From NCBI GenBank assembly GCA_900546845.1, contig UREK01000044.1, positions 1-10,908 of the forward strand: DNA of 10,908 nt. Reading direction: 5' to 3'. Shown in pieces: positions 1 through 6,619 of this stretch; within the stretch, counting starts at the first letter, position 1, and every line of letters starts with the position of its first letter. Made by a program: the position numbers and the translations under genes. Under the pieces are notes generated by a model, which was given only the letters and a program-made list of their open reading frames with translations, ran no database searches and had not been told where the DNA came from. The stretch comes from an uncultured Eubacteriales bacterium. Its GTDB lineage: Bacteria; Bacillota; Clostridia; Christensenellales; CAG-138.

Positions 1-145
1 CGGAGCCGAGTGCGCCCAGTGGGCGATGCAGCGAGGCGGAAGCCCAGTGAGCAAGAGAGCGCTAGGAAGCCGCCCCTGCGGCGACACAGCGCGACCATTG
101 CGAACTGTGAGGCCTGGCATGGCGTAAGCCATGACTGAGGATTGT
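1..145 (+). repeat. Long-form repeat arm, truncated by the window edge
   Basis: This stretch is nearly identical to 6751-6895 and to the reverse complement of about 2705-2845. It ends with a hairpin (CATGGC at 118-123, loop GTAA, GCCATG at 128-133) and then the end motif GAGGATTG. Internal hairpins include CGCCC-AGT-GGGCG near the left end and CGCGA-CCA-TTGCG near 90-104, the second with a G-U wobble. The left part of the element lies outside the window. I see no gene here. Confidence 0.85.
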
Positions 146-160
146 CGTACCCGCGCAAAC

Positions 161-195
161 GGAGCTGCCGCCGCAAGGCGGCTGAGGGAGTTGCC
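161..195 (+). repeat. Degenerate short repeat arm
   Basis: GGAGCTG is followed by the hairpin GCCGCC-GCAA-GGCGGC and then CTGAGGGAGTTG. This matches the plan of the short arms elsewhere (GGAGCTG, hairpin with GNRA-type loop, CTGAGGATTG), with the end motif decayed to GGGAGTTG. It lies just beyond the stop codon of the hydrolase gene. Confidence 0.5.
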
Positions 196-225
196 CCTGC
201 CCCTTCTTGCGCGGCTTGTGCCTAG

Positions 226-891
226 TTAAGCTCTGGTTGGGCAGCCCGCACTTCTCCGCTGTTCCAGCATCCAATCAATGAGGCCAAACTCCGGGGCGGC
301 ATAGACCCAGCGGATCTCATGCCCTTCGCCGGGCAGCAGGAACAGGCGGCTGTCCCCGCCCGCTGCGCGGATCACGCGGTCCGCTTCCACGGCGCTGAAG
401 CCCATGCCCGTATCGTTTTCCCCGTGGAAGATGCGCACGGGCTGCCCGGTGAGCGCGGTGCAAAGCGCGGGTTCCACAGCTCCGCATACGGGAACCAGGC
501 AGGAGAAGCGGTCCGGATAGCGGATGCCGAGGGAAAACGTCCCCATGCCGCCGAGGCTCGCGCCCGTGAGCGCAATGCGCGCCGGGTCGATCCCCTCCGC
601 TTTGGCGACGGCTTCGATGAGCGTCAGCGTCGCTTCCGCCTGCTTTGCCCAGTTGCTGCCCGCCGGGCATTGGGGCGCAAGCAGAGCGGCGTTCCCCGGC
701 AGGGCGATGCGCCCGGTTTCCAGATATTGCGGCAGGGATTCGATTTCAAGCAGGCGCGCCGGGTTCGCGCCGCAGCCGTCCGTGCCGTGCAGGTAAACGA
801 TCATGGGCGCAGGCGTTTGCGCGCGCCCATCAGGCCCATAGAACAAATAACCGAGCTGTCCCTCCGCTGCGGGGGATTCCAATTTCCGCAT
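226..891 (-). CDS. Alpha/beta-hydrolase, putative esterase
   Basis: A 221-residue cytoplasmic protein with no signal peptide. It has the alpha/beta-hydrolase layout: an oxyanion-hole type HGTDG at 35-39, the nucleophile elbow GASLGG at 110-115 with Ser112, the probable acid Asp160 in HGENDTG, and His191 in GEGHE. Spacing and order suit a serine hydrolase of the dienelactone-hydrolase/phospholipase-carboxylesterase or PHB-depolymerase-like group. The substrate cannot be told from sequence. ATG at 889-891 is preceded by AGGAGGA (897-903) at good spacing, so the start is well supported; the stop is TAA. It has its own probable promoter at 922-950 and lies after the dnaB terminator, so it looks like an independent unit. 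The triad is inferred from motif positions; the fold call is firm, the esterase call moderate. Confidence 0.85.
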   Translation of the reverse strand: MRKLESPAAEGQLGYLFYGPDGRAQTPAPMIVYLHGTDGCGANPARLLEIESLPQYLETGRIALPGNAALLAPQCPAGSNWAKQAEATLTLIEAVAKAEGIDPARIALTGASLGGMGTFSLGIRYPDRFSCLVPVCGAVEPALCTALTGQPVRIFHGENDTGMGFSAVEADRVIRAAGGDSRLFLLPGEGHEIRWVYAAPEFGLIDWMLEQRRSAGCPTRA

Positions 892-921
892 TCCGTTCCT
901 CCTGATTTACCGTTTTCTCCC

Positions 922-950
922 ATCATACCGCATTTGGCGCGGCATTTCCA
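922..950 (-). promoter_or_regulatory. Probable sigma-A promoter of the hydrolase gene
   Basis: Read on the minus strand: TGGAAA, a 17-nt spacer, then TATGAT. The -10 is strong and the -35 matches TTGACA at four of six positions. Transcription would begin near 915, giving a leader of about 24 nt that contains the AGGAGGA site. Confidence 0.55.
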
Positions 951-976
951 GCGCGGCGGCATCCCTTGCGCACATC

Positions 977-1003
977 AAAAAGGCGCGCTTTCTGACGCGC
1001 CTT
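977..1003 (-). terminator. Intrinsic terminator downstream of dnaB
   Basis: On the minus strand an 8-bp stem (AAGGCGCG / CGCGCCTT, 8-nt loop) is followed by five T residues. It would end transcripts coming from dnaB about 240 nt beyond its stop. An imperfect copy of the hairpin without a T-run lies at 1204-1221. Confidence 0.65.
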
Positions 1004-1203
1004 AGGCTGTCGCTAAAGTGGCATCTGCCACTTTAGAGAGGATTGCACATCGCGCTTGCGCCGATGGCGCGGCCAGCGCTCCGTGTAAAGAAAGCCTTGC
1101 GGCGCAAGGCTTTTCGCTCGCACCGCACAGGTCGCTGCTCGCGATGGAAAATCAAGGGCTGCGGCCCTTGACAATCCCGGAGAGACTTTTTTAATAAGCT
1201 GAT
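1004..1203. repeat. Structured 200-bp insertion between 21-bp direct repeats
   Basis: This segment holds three hairpins: CTAAAGTGG/CCACTTTAG (1013-1036), AAAGCCTTGC/GCAAGGCTTT (1091-1113) and CAAGGGC/GCCCTTG (1153-1170). Next to the outer two are GAGGATTGC (1038-1046) and GACAATCC (1170-1177), the same end words found in the other repeats of the window but pointing inward. Near-identical 21-bp sequences flank it at 983-1003 and 1204-1224 (20 of 21 match). It carries no credible gene. A mobile-like insertion is inferred. Confidence 0.6.
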
Positions 1204-1241
1204 GCGCGCTTTCTGGCGCGCCTTGTGGGTTGTGTGCGAAT

Positions 1242-2603
1242 TTACTGTTCCTCCCGGTCGGACCGGTCGGTAAACTTTGTGTATTGCTCCAGCCAGGAGA
1301 GATAGACCGTATCCGTGGGGCCGTTGCGGTGTTTTGCGACGATGATCTCCGCCGTGTTGTCGTTTTCGGCCTCCACGTCGCCCGCTTCGGCATAAACGGC
1401 CGGGCGGTACAGCAGGATGATCACGTCTGCATCCTGCTCGATTGCGCCCGATTCGCGCAGGTCTGCCATGATGGGCCTATGCCCGTTGGAGGTACGCGAT
1501 TCCGGCCCGCGCGAGAGCTGGGAAAGCAGGATAATCGGCACGTTCAGCTCGCGCGCGAGGATCTTGAGCGAGCGCGTTACGTCGGAGATCTCCGTGGCGC
1601 GGTTGTCCGAATTGCCGGCTGTCTTCATCAGCTGCAAATAGTCGATCACGATGAGGTCGAGCCCGCCGCGGGATTTCTGCTTGCGGCAGCGGCTTCGGAT
1701 TTCCGCGACGGAGACGCCCGCCGTGTCGTCGATATAGATATTCGCGGCGGAAAGATCCGCGAGCGCGGTGGAAAGCTCGATGAGGTCCGCATCCGTGGTG
1801 TTGCCCGTGTTGACTCGCTGCATGTCCACGCCTGCATTGGCGCAGAGCATGCGCCGCACGAGCTGCTCGCGGGACATCTCCAGGCTGAAAATGCACACCG
1901 TCGCCCCGGCTTTGAGCGCCGCATTCTGGGCGACGTTAAGCGCAAAGGCCGTTTTGCCCATGGAAGGGCGGCCAGCCACGATGATAAGGTCGCTGCGCTG
2001 CAGGCCGGAGGTGAGCTTGTCGAGATCCGTGAAGCCCGTGGTGATGCCGGAGAGCTTGCCCTTGAGCGCCATGAGCTCACCGATGTGGAAATAGGTGTCC
2101 ATGGCCGTTTTTTCGATGTGCACCAGCGTATCCTCGGATTTCTTCATGGAGATGTTGAAGATGCGCCGCTCCGCGTCGTCGAGCATGTCGCCGATGGGGC
2201 GCTCGCCCGCCTGCGCGTCGCGCACGATGTCCGAGCCCGCGCGGATGAGCTGGCGCATGACGCTGCGATCCTCCACGATGCGGATGTAATGCGAAACGTT
2301 TGCTGCGCTCGGCACGAACAGGGAGAGTTCCGTAATATAGGGTACGCCGCCCACGGCGTTGAGCTTGCCCTCGCGCTCCAGCACGTCGATGAGGGTGACG
2401 CTGTCCACCGCATTGCCACGGTTGTAAAGCTGGAGCATGGCGGCGTAAATATCCTGGTGCGCGGGCAGGTAGAAATCCTCGGGCTTGAGCGCTTCGCAGA
2501 CGAGCTCCGCCGCTTCGCGGGAAATCAGCATGCCGCCAAGCACGCTTTTTTCCGCTTCCGCGCTGTGCGGCAGCATCCGCGCCGCTGCTTCTCGTTGTTC
2601 CAT
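1242..2603 (-). CDS. dnaB: Replicative DNA helicase DnaB (DnaC in Bacillus naming)
   Basis: A 453-residue hexameric ATP-driven helicase that unwinds DNA ahead of the replication fork and works with primase. The N-terminal primase-interacting domain covers about 10-150. The RecA-like core follows: Walker A GRPSMGKT at 211-218, Walker B LIVIDYLQL at 317-325 with Asp321, the SQLSRG motif at 361-366, and a C-terminal KHRNGPT (424-430) holding the arginine-finger region. Length is normal for the family. The frame stays open upstream, but that extension is a translated repeat. I chose the ATG at 2601-2603 because the protein then begins like other DnaB proteins and AAAGGG lies 8 nt upstream. It follows rplI across a 493-bp repeat-filled gap; rplI-dnaB adjacency is typical of Firmicutes. 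I found no clear promoter in the gap. Confidence 0.97.
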   Translation of the reverse strand: MEQREAAARMLPHSAEAEKSVLGGMLISREAAELVCEALKPEDFYLPAHQDIYAAMLQLYNRGNAVDSVTLIDVLEREGKLNAVGGVPYITELSLFVPSAANVSHYIRIVEDRSVMRQLIRAGSDIVRDAQAGERPIGDMLDDAERRIFNISMKKSEDTLVHIEKTAMDTYFHIGELMALKGKLSGITTGFTDLDKLTSGLQRSDLIIVAGRPSMGKTAFALNVAQNAALKAGATVCIFSLEMSREQLVRRMLCANAGVDMQRVNTGNTTDADLIELSTALADLSAANIYIDDTAGVSVAEIRSRCRKQKSRGGLDLIVIDYLQLMKTAGNSDNRATEISDVTRSLKILARELNVPIILLSQLSRGPESRTSNGHRPIMADLRESGAIEQDADVIILLYRPAVYAEAGDVEAENDNTAEIIVAKHRNGPTDTVYLSWLEQYTKFTDRSDREEQ

Positions 2604-2671
2604 GGGAAACCCTTTCTGAATTGACGGTGGAAAATTGATAATTGAAAATTTTGGGGTGGATTCGCTGCCGC

Positions 2672-2702
2672 GTCCACAGGCCGCAATGGCCGCGTGGGCA
2701 AG
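2672..2702 (-). repeat. Decayed fragment of the long-form repeat
   Basis: CCACAGGCCGCAATGGCCGCG resembles the conserved block CCGCAGTTCGCAATGGTCGCG at 10731-10751. In both places it lies directly before an ACAATCCTCAG end. It appears to be a remnant of a left half abutting a full element. The AT-rich sequence between it and dnaB (about 2620-2655) shows no convincing promoter. Confidence 0.35.
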
Positions 2703-2983
2703 ACAATCCTCAGTCATGGCTTGCGCCATGACAGCCCCACAGTTCGCAATGGTCGCGCAGCGTTGCCGCAGGAGCGGCTTCCTAGCGCTCCCTTGCTCAC
2801 TGGGCTTCCGCCTCGCTGCATCCCGCACTGCGGGCGCTCGGCTCCGCCCCTTTCAAAAGGAGCCTTTTGGTCTGTACGCTCTCCTGCAGCATCCGCATCC
2901 GGAAACCCGCTGGAATTCACCGCTCCCAAACGCCTCCTTTTTGAAAGGAGGTGGCAGCGCGTAAGCGCTGACGGAGGATTGCC
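2703..2983. repeat. Two-armed composite repeat carrying the long internal module
   Basis: The left end is ACAATCCTCAGTC, then a perfect 8-bp hairpin (GTCATGGC-TTGC-GCCATGAC, 2713-2732). The long internal module runs to about 2848 and is followed by CCTTTTGGTCT. After a linker comes the right arm: CCTCCTTT/AAAGGAGG (2933-2951), the hairpin CAGCGC-GTAA-GCGCTG (2955-2970), and the end GGAGGATTGCC (2973-2983). Same plan and polarity as 6620-6897 (reversed) and 10761-10908. It fills most of the 493-bp rplI-dnaB gap. Confidence 0.8.
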
Positions 2984-3000
2984 GTATCAGGAAGCCCCTT

Positions 3001-3071
3001 GGAGTTCAGCACTCCCAAAAGCCCCCTTTCAGAAAGGGGGTGGCATGCGTTAGCATGCCGGGGGGATTGCC
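3001..3071 (+). repeat. Extra single repeat arm, C-run type
   Basis: GGAGTTCAGCACTCC is followed by CCCCCTTT/AAAGGGGG (3022-3040), the perfect 7-bp hairpin GGCATGC-GTTA-GCATGCC (3042-3059), and the end GGGGGGATTGCC. It is a second right arm placed just after the composite and only about 25 bp downstream (in transcription) of the rplI stop codon. Confidence 0.75.
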
Positions 3072-3096
3072 TATCAAGACACCGCTCTCCCGCCGC

Positions 3097-3552
3097 TCAA
3101 TCCTTCTGCGCTGCCAAAACCTCGACGTTGAACTTCGCGTCCGTATTTTCGTACATGTGCGCCGTGACCTTTACAAGGCCGAGGCTCTTGATGGGTTCGT
3201 CCAGGCGGATCTTTTTCTTATCGACCGTGATGTCGTGCTGCGCCTTGAGTGCTTCCGCGATCTCGGCTACGCCGATGGAGCCGAACAGCTTGCCGTTTTC
3301 GCCCGCCTTGGCGTAAACTTTGACGGTGATGCCGCTCATGTCGTCCGCAAGCTCCTTGGCGCGCTTGCGCTGCATCTCGAGCCGGTGCTTATCCGCGCTC
3401 TTCTTCACGAGCGCCGCGTTAATGCTATTTGCGTCCGCGGGGATCGCAAGCCCTTTGGGGATGAGGAAGTTGCGCGCGTAGCCGTCGTTCACGTTAGCGA
3501 TCTCGCCCGCCTTGCCGGTTCCCTTCACGTCCTTTTGCAAAATGACTTTCAT
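3097..3552 (-). CDS. rplI: 50S ribosomal protein L9
   Basis: A 151-residue protein that binds 23S rRNA at the base of the L1 stalk. The N-terminal RNA-binding domain (about 1-50) shows the family signature around NVNDGYARNFLIPKGLA (20-36). A charged connecting helix follows (about 48-72), and the C-terminal rRNA-binding domain ends near 148. Length is standard. ATG at 3550-3552 lies only 3 nt after the gdpP stop, with a strong AAGGAGGT (3563-3570) inside the last gdpP codons, so translation is probably coupled. The site sits about 10 nt from the start, at the long end of useful spacing. Order gdpP-rplI-dnaB matches many Firmicutes. Confidence 0.97.
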   Translation of the reverse strand: MKVILQKDVKGTGKAGEIANVNDGYARNFLIPKGLAIPADANSINAALVKKSADKHRLEMQRKRAKELADDMSGITVKVYAKAGENGKLFGSIGVAEIAEALKAQHDITVDKKKIRLDEPIKSLGLVKVTAHMYENTDAKFNVEVLAAQKD

Positions 3553-3555
3553 AAT

Positions 3556-5505
3556 TTATCCGACCTCCTTTAAGTAGGTTTGTATGCTTTCGGTCAGCTT
3601 TGCCACGGCTGCGTCCATCGTCATGCCGTGGAGCTGCGCGCCTGCGACCGTCAAATGCCCGCCGCCGCCGATGCGCTCGAGGATGATCTGCACGTTGATG
3701 TCGCCGAGGCTCCGGCCGCTGATCATGATCGTTTCGCCCATGTCCGCGAGCACGAAGGAAGCCTCGATCCCTTTGATGGAAAGCAGTGCGTCCGCAGCCT
3801 GTGCGGCGATGAGGGAGCCGTTCTGCACGTCCGCCGGGCAGGTGGAGATGGCGATGCCGTGCTCCATCACGAGCGCGGTTTCCACCACGCGCGTGCGGTC
3901 CCGGTAGGTCTGCATATCGTCCTGGTACATCAGCTTGACGAGGTTGTTGTCCGCCCCGCCCTTGCGCAGGTAGCCCGCCGCCTCGAACGTGCGCGCGCCC
4001 GTGTTGAACGCGAAGCGCTTGGTGTCCATCGTGATGCCCGCGAGCAGGGCGCTGCATTCAAAGGCTGTGGGCCGCAGGTGGTCGTCAAAATACTGGAGCA
4101 CCTCTGTGACCATCTCGCAGGTGCTGGAGGCCCCTGCTTCCAGGTAATTGAGCGTGGGATTCTGGAGGGAATCCACGCTGCGGCGGTGGTGGTCGATGAT
4201 GACGGTCTTGCTCGCCTGCTCGTACAGCTCGGCGTCCATCACGGAGCTTTCCCGCTGCGTATCCACAACGATGAGCACGGAGCCTGGCCGGAGCATCTGC
4301 ATCGCCTGTTCCGGCGTGCGGATCGCGTCGTGGTAAAGTTTGTTGGCGCGCATCGCGTCGATCGCGCCGTCAATGGTGGTGTTCGGCTCGTCCAGCACAA
4401 GGTAGGCCTTGCAGCCTACGTCCGCCGCGCAGCGCATGAGGCCGAGCGCCGCGCCGATGCAGTCCATGTCCGGGTAGCGGTGGCCCATGACGAATACCTG
4501 GTCCGCATTTTCCATCAGCTGCCGGAGCGCCTTTGCGAACAGGCGCGCCTTGACGCGGGATTGCTTCGTCGTCGCCACCTGGCGCTTGCCGCCGTAAAAC
4601 GCGTATTGCGTCCCGCGCTTGACGACCGCTTGGTCGCCGCCGCGGCCGAGCGCGAGCTCCATGCCCTGCCGGGCGGATTCATCCGCCTGTGCGATGCGGT
4701 TTTCCACGCCCACGGCGATGGAGAGCGTCACCTGCTGCTCGGTGCCCGTCTCGATGCCGCGCGCCGCGTCGAGCAGCGCGAAGCGCTGCTTTTCAAGCTC
4801 CGCAATGCGCTTTGCTTCAAACACGATGAAAAAGCGCGCGTTTTCATAGCGCCGGTAAGTGCCCTCGATGCCGGTCACGAACTCGCTCACCAGGCGCTCC
4901 ACGTCCGCGAGCACGGTGTTGCGGTGGAACTGCTTGTCGGCGTTGAGTTCGTCGTAATTGTCCACGTAGATGAGCGCGACGGTCGGCATCTGCTCCTCAT
5001 AGAGCCGGGAATAATGCAGCGCTTCCGTCCGGTCGATCCAATATTGGAAGATGAGCCTGCGCGCATTCGGGTTCTCGCGCTGCACAGGCACGCTCATCAG
5101 CTGGAAGCTCCTTCCGTTCAGCTCAAACGCCTGCGCCTGCGTGGGGAAACGGGTGTCCATGCCCGGCACGAGCTTCTTCACGTCCTTGCCGCCGTAGAGA
5201 TCGCGCAAGGCGGCGTTGGCCCAGAGGATGCGGCCCTCGCTGTCGAACAGCAGGGCGGGGATGCCGATGCTGTTCATGATCTGCGCGGAAGCGGAGGTAT
5301 TCTCAAGGAAGATGTCGTCCATCGCCGCGCGGGCCTCCCGCCGCAGCGCGCGGAGCGAAAGCAACGCGCCGAGCAGTGCCAGCAGCGCCGCTGCGCCAAA
5401 TGCTATGCCCAGCCAAAGCGGCTTCATCACCGCAGCCAAAATACCGCACGCCAGGCACGCCGCCGCGGCGAGCAGGATGATCGGGATCTCCGGCTTTCTG
5501 TTCAT
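3556..5505 (-). CDS. gdpP: Cyclic-di-AMP phosphodiesterase GdpP
   Basis: A 649-residue membrane-anchored enzyme that hydrolyses c-di-AMP to pApA and so affects osmolyte transport and cell-wall homeostasis. Two hydrophobic helices lie at about 8-26 and 29-50, then a PAS-like domain (about 65-160), then a degenerate GGDEF-like domain (about 172-300) without an intact GGDEF motif. The DHH phosphoesterase domain follows: GHRYPDMDCIG at 341-351 (His342, Asp346, Asp348), VVDTQR with Asp415, and IIDHHRR at 436-442. DHHA1 carries GGGGH at 613-617. All expected metal ligands are visible. Length is close to Bacillus GdpP. ATG at 5503-5505 has a G-rich AGGGGGAG 8 nt upstream. It begins 32 nt after yybS and almost touches rplI, so the three likely form one operon. 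Confidence 0.96.
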   Translation of the reverse strand: MNRKPEIPIILLAAAACLACGILAAVMKPLWLGIAFGAAALLALLGALLSLRALRREARAAMDDIFLENTSASAQIMNSIGIPALLFDSEGRILWANAALRDLYGGKDVKKLVPGMDTRFPTQAQAFELNGRSFQLMSVPVQRENPNARRLIFQYWIDRTEALHYSRLYEEQMPTVALIYVDNYDELNADKQFHRNTVLADVERLVSEFVTGIEGTYRRYENARFFIVFEAKRIAELEKQRFALLDAARGIETGTEQQVTLSIAVGVENRIAQADESARQGMELALGRGGDQAVVKRGTQYAFYGGKRQVATTKQSRVKARLFAKALRQLMENADQVFVMGHRYPDMDCIGAALGLMRCAADVGCKAYLVLDEPNTTIDGAIDAMRANKLYHDAIRTPEQAMQMLRPGSVLIVVDTQRESSVMDAELYEQASKTVIIDHHRRSVDSLQNPTLNYLEAGASSTCEMVTEVLQYFDDHLRPTAFECSALLAGITMDTKRFAFNTGARTFEAAGYLRKGGADNNLVKLMYQDDMQTYRDRTRVVETALVMEHGIAISTCPADVQNGSLIAAQAADALLSIKGIEASFVLADMGETIMISGRSLGDINVQIILERIGGGGHLTVAGAQLHGMTMDAAVAKLTESIQTYLKEVG

Positions 5506-5537
5506 GTTTTCGGCTCCCCCTGCAAAAGAAAAGGTTG

Positions 5538-6524
5538 TTACTGTTGTCCTTTATCATTGCGGCCGTTCTTCCGTGCGCGGAAGCGCTGCCGGAACGTGGA
5601 AATACGATCCACGAACCCCAGGATCAACAGGAATATAGCGCTGTAAGGGAACAGCAGCACGATGCAGATATAAAACAGCGCGCGGCGCAGCGTTCCGTTG
5701 CCGCCCATGATGTGCGTGAGGAAGTCCATGAAGCATACGCCCATGAGCATGAGCGGCAGGAAAACCACGCATTCGGCCATGACGAGCACCGCGTTTGCGT
5801 TGTTGAGGCGGAGCAGCAGCGTGAGGAGCGCCGCGCCCAACAGCACGAGCGAGCCGATGGTATAATTCCTGGAAAGATGCCAGAGCGGGAACGGCGCCAT
5901 GCGCCTGAGCTGCACCTTTGCGGCAAGGGCCATGCGCCTTGCGAGCACAACGTTGATTAGCCCGAACGCCATGCCGAAGGATGTGATTGCGATGCAGGTG
6001 ATCTCCGGCGCAAGCAGGCTCATCGCGCGTATCGTTTTCACCATGGTTTCCGTGCTGGCGAGGGCGCCTGTCAGCGCGAGCTGCGCGCCCATCTTCTCCA
6101 ACGAGTCCGCAAGGGCGAGGAGCGTTGCCTCCATCCCGGCGAAGGGGCCTTCGCCCGCGAGGACGGAGGGCAGGCAGATGAGGCAATAGTACCCGGCGGT
6201 GATCGCTGCGGCAGCGCTCACGGCGGCGACGCGGTAGGGCTTGCCGAAGCGCAGGCAATAACCCACGCAGAGCGACGCGGGCGCGAACAGCGCGAGCGCA
6301 TAGAGCGTCTCCGTGAGGCCGAAGCACGCGGACAGTGCCGCGGCGGCCGTGCCGATGCAGACGGCGCAGCATATGCCGCCCCAGGCGGCCCACGCGAATC
6401 CGAACACGGCGGGCAACAGCAGGAACACCGTCTCCGCATATACGCCAAGCACGGCTGCGAGGCCGAAAAGCACGCAGAGCGCGAGCTGTTTCCCAGTTGG
6501 TTTCAATCGCTGCTTCAATCCCAC
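5538..6524 (-). CDS. yybS: YybS-family (DUF2232) integral membrane protein
   Basis: A polytopic protein of about 328 residues with eight or nine hydrophobic segments (about 12-28, 31-48, 50-68, 74-92, 98-118, 168-193, 222-240, 243-266, 281-305) and a basic C-terminal tail. Position just before gdpP and after rpsR, size and topology fit DUF2232/YybS, whose molecular function is not established. The motif-like stretch PFPLWHLSRNY (211-221) precedes the late membrane segments. The longest frame starts with GTG at 6522-6524, but its AGGAG is only 3 nt away. A TTG two codons later (6516-6518) stands 9 nt from the same site, so the true start may be there. A strong promoter lies at 6552-6580. The family call rests mostly on context and topology. 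Confidence 0.8.
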   Translation of the reverse strand: MGLKQRLKPTGKQLALCVLFGLAAVLGVYAETVFLLLPAVFGFAWAAWGGICCAVCIGTAAAALSACFGLTETLYALALFAPASLCVGYCLRFGKPYRVAAVSAAAAITAGYYCLICLPSVLAGEGPFAGMEATLLALADSLEKMGAQLALTGALASTETMVKTIRAMSLLAPEITCIAITSFGMAFGLINVVLARRMALAAKVQLRRMAPFPLWHLSRNYTIGSLVLLGAALLTLLLRLNNANAVLVMAECVVFLPLMLMGVCFMDFLTHIMGGNGTLRRALFYICIVLLFPYSAIFLLILGFVDRISTFRQRFRARKNGRNDKGQQ

Positions 6525-6551
6525 AAGCTCCTATTTTTATAGATATTCTTT

Positions 6552-6580
6552 ATTATATCGCGCCCGCGTGTAATTGGCAA
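6552..6580 (-). promoter_or_regulatory. Sigma-A promoter of yybS-gdpP-rplI
   Basis: Read on the minus strand: TTGCCA, exactly 17 nt, then a perfect TATAAT. Transcription should begin near 6545, giving a short leader of about 20 nt before the GTG. With the terminator after rpsR, this makes the yybS group a unit separate from rpsF-ssb-rpsR. Confidence 0.85.
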
Positions 6581-6619
6581 TTAAAAAGGGTGGAGGCAGA
6601 CTGGGCGCCGCTATGATGC

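Noticed and set aside
1091..1114. Independent terminator for a plus-strand gene
   Set aside because: The 10-bp stem with flanking A and T runs looks like a bidirectional terminator, but no plus-strand gene precedes it. It belongs to the 200-bp inserted segment, so it is listed there.
1230..2624. Long plus-strand open frame opposite dnaB
   Set aside because: Shadow of a clearly functional dnaB with all helicase motifs on the minus strand; composition is typical of an antisense artefact.
2703..3080. Target-site duplication CAAGAC at both sides of the repeat block
   Set aside because: Six bases found near both ends (2699-2704 and 3075-3080), but the left copy overlaps the element end and the match could be chance; other composites show no comparable flanking duplication.
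3580..5646. A very long open frame on the plus strand opposite gdpP
   Set aside because: It is the antisense shadow of gdpP in GC-rich DNA. It has no ribosome binding site I can support, shows no recognisable domain, and is rich in His, Arg and Ala, as such shadows are.
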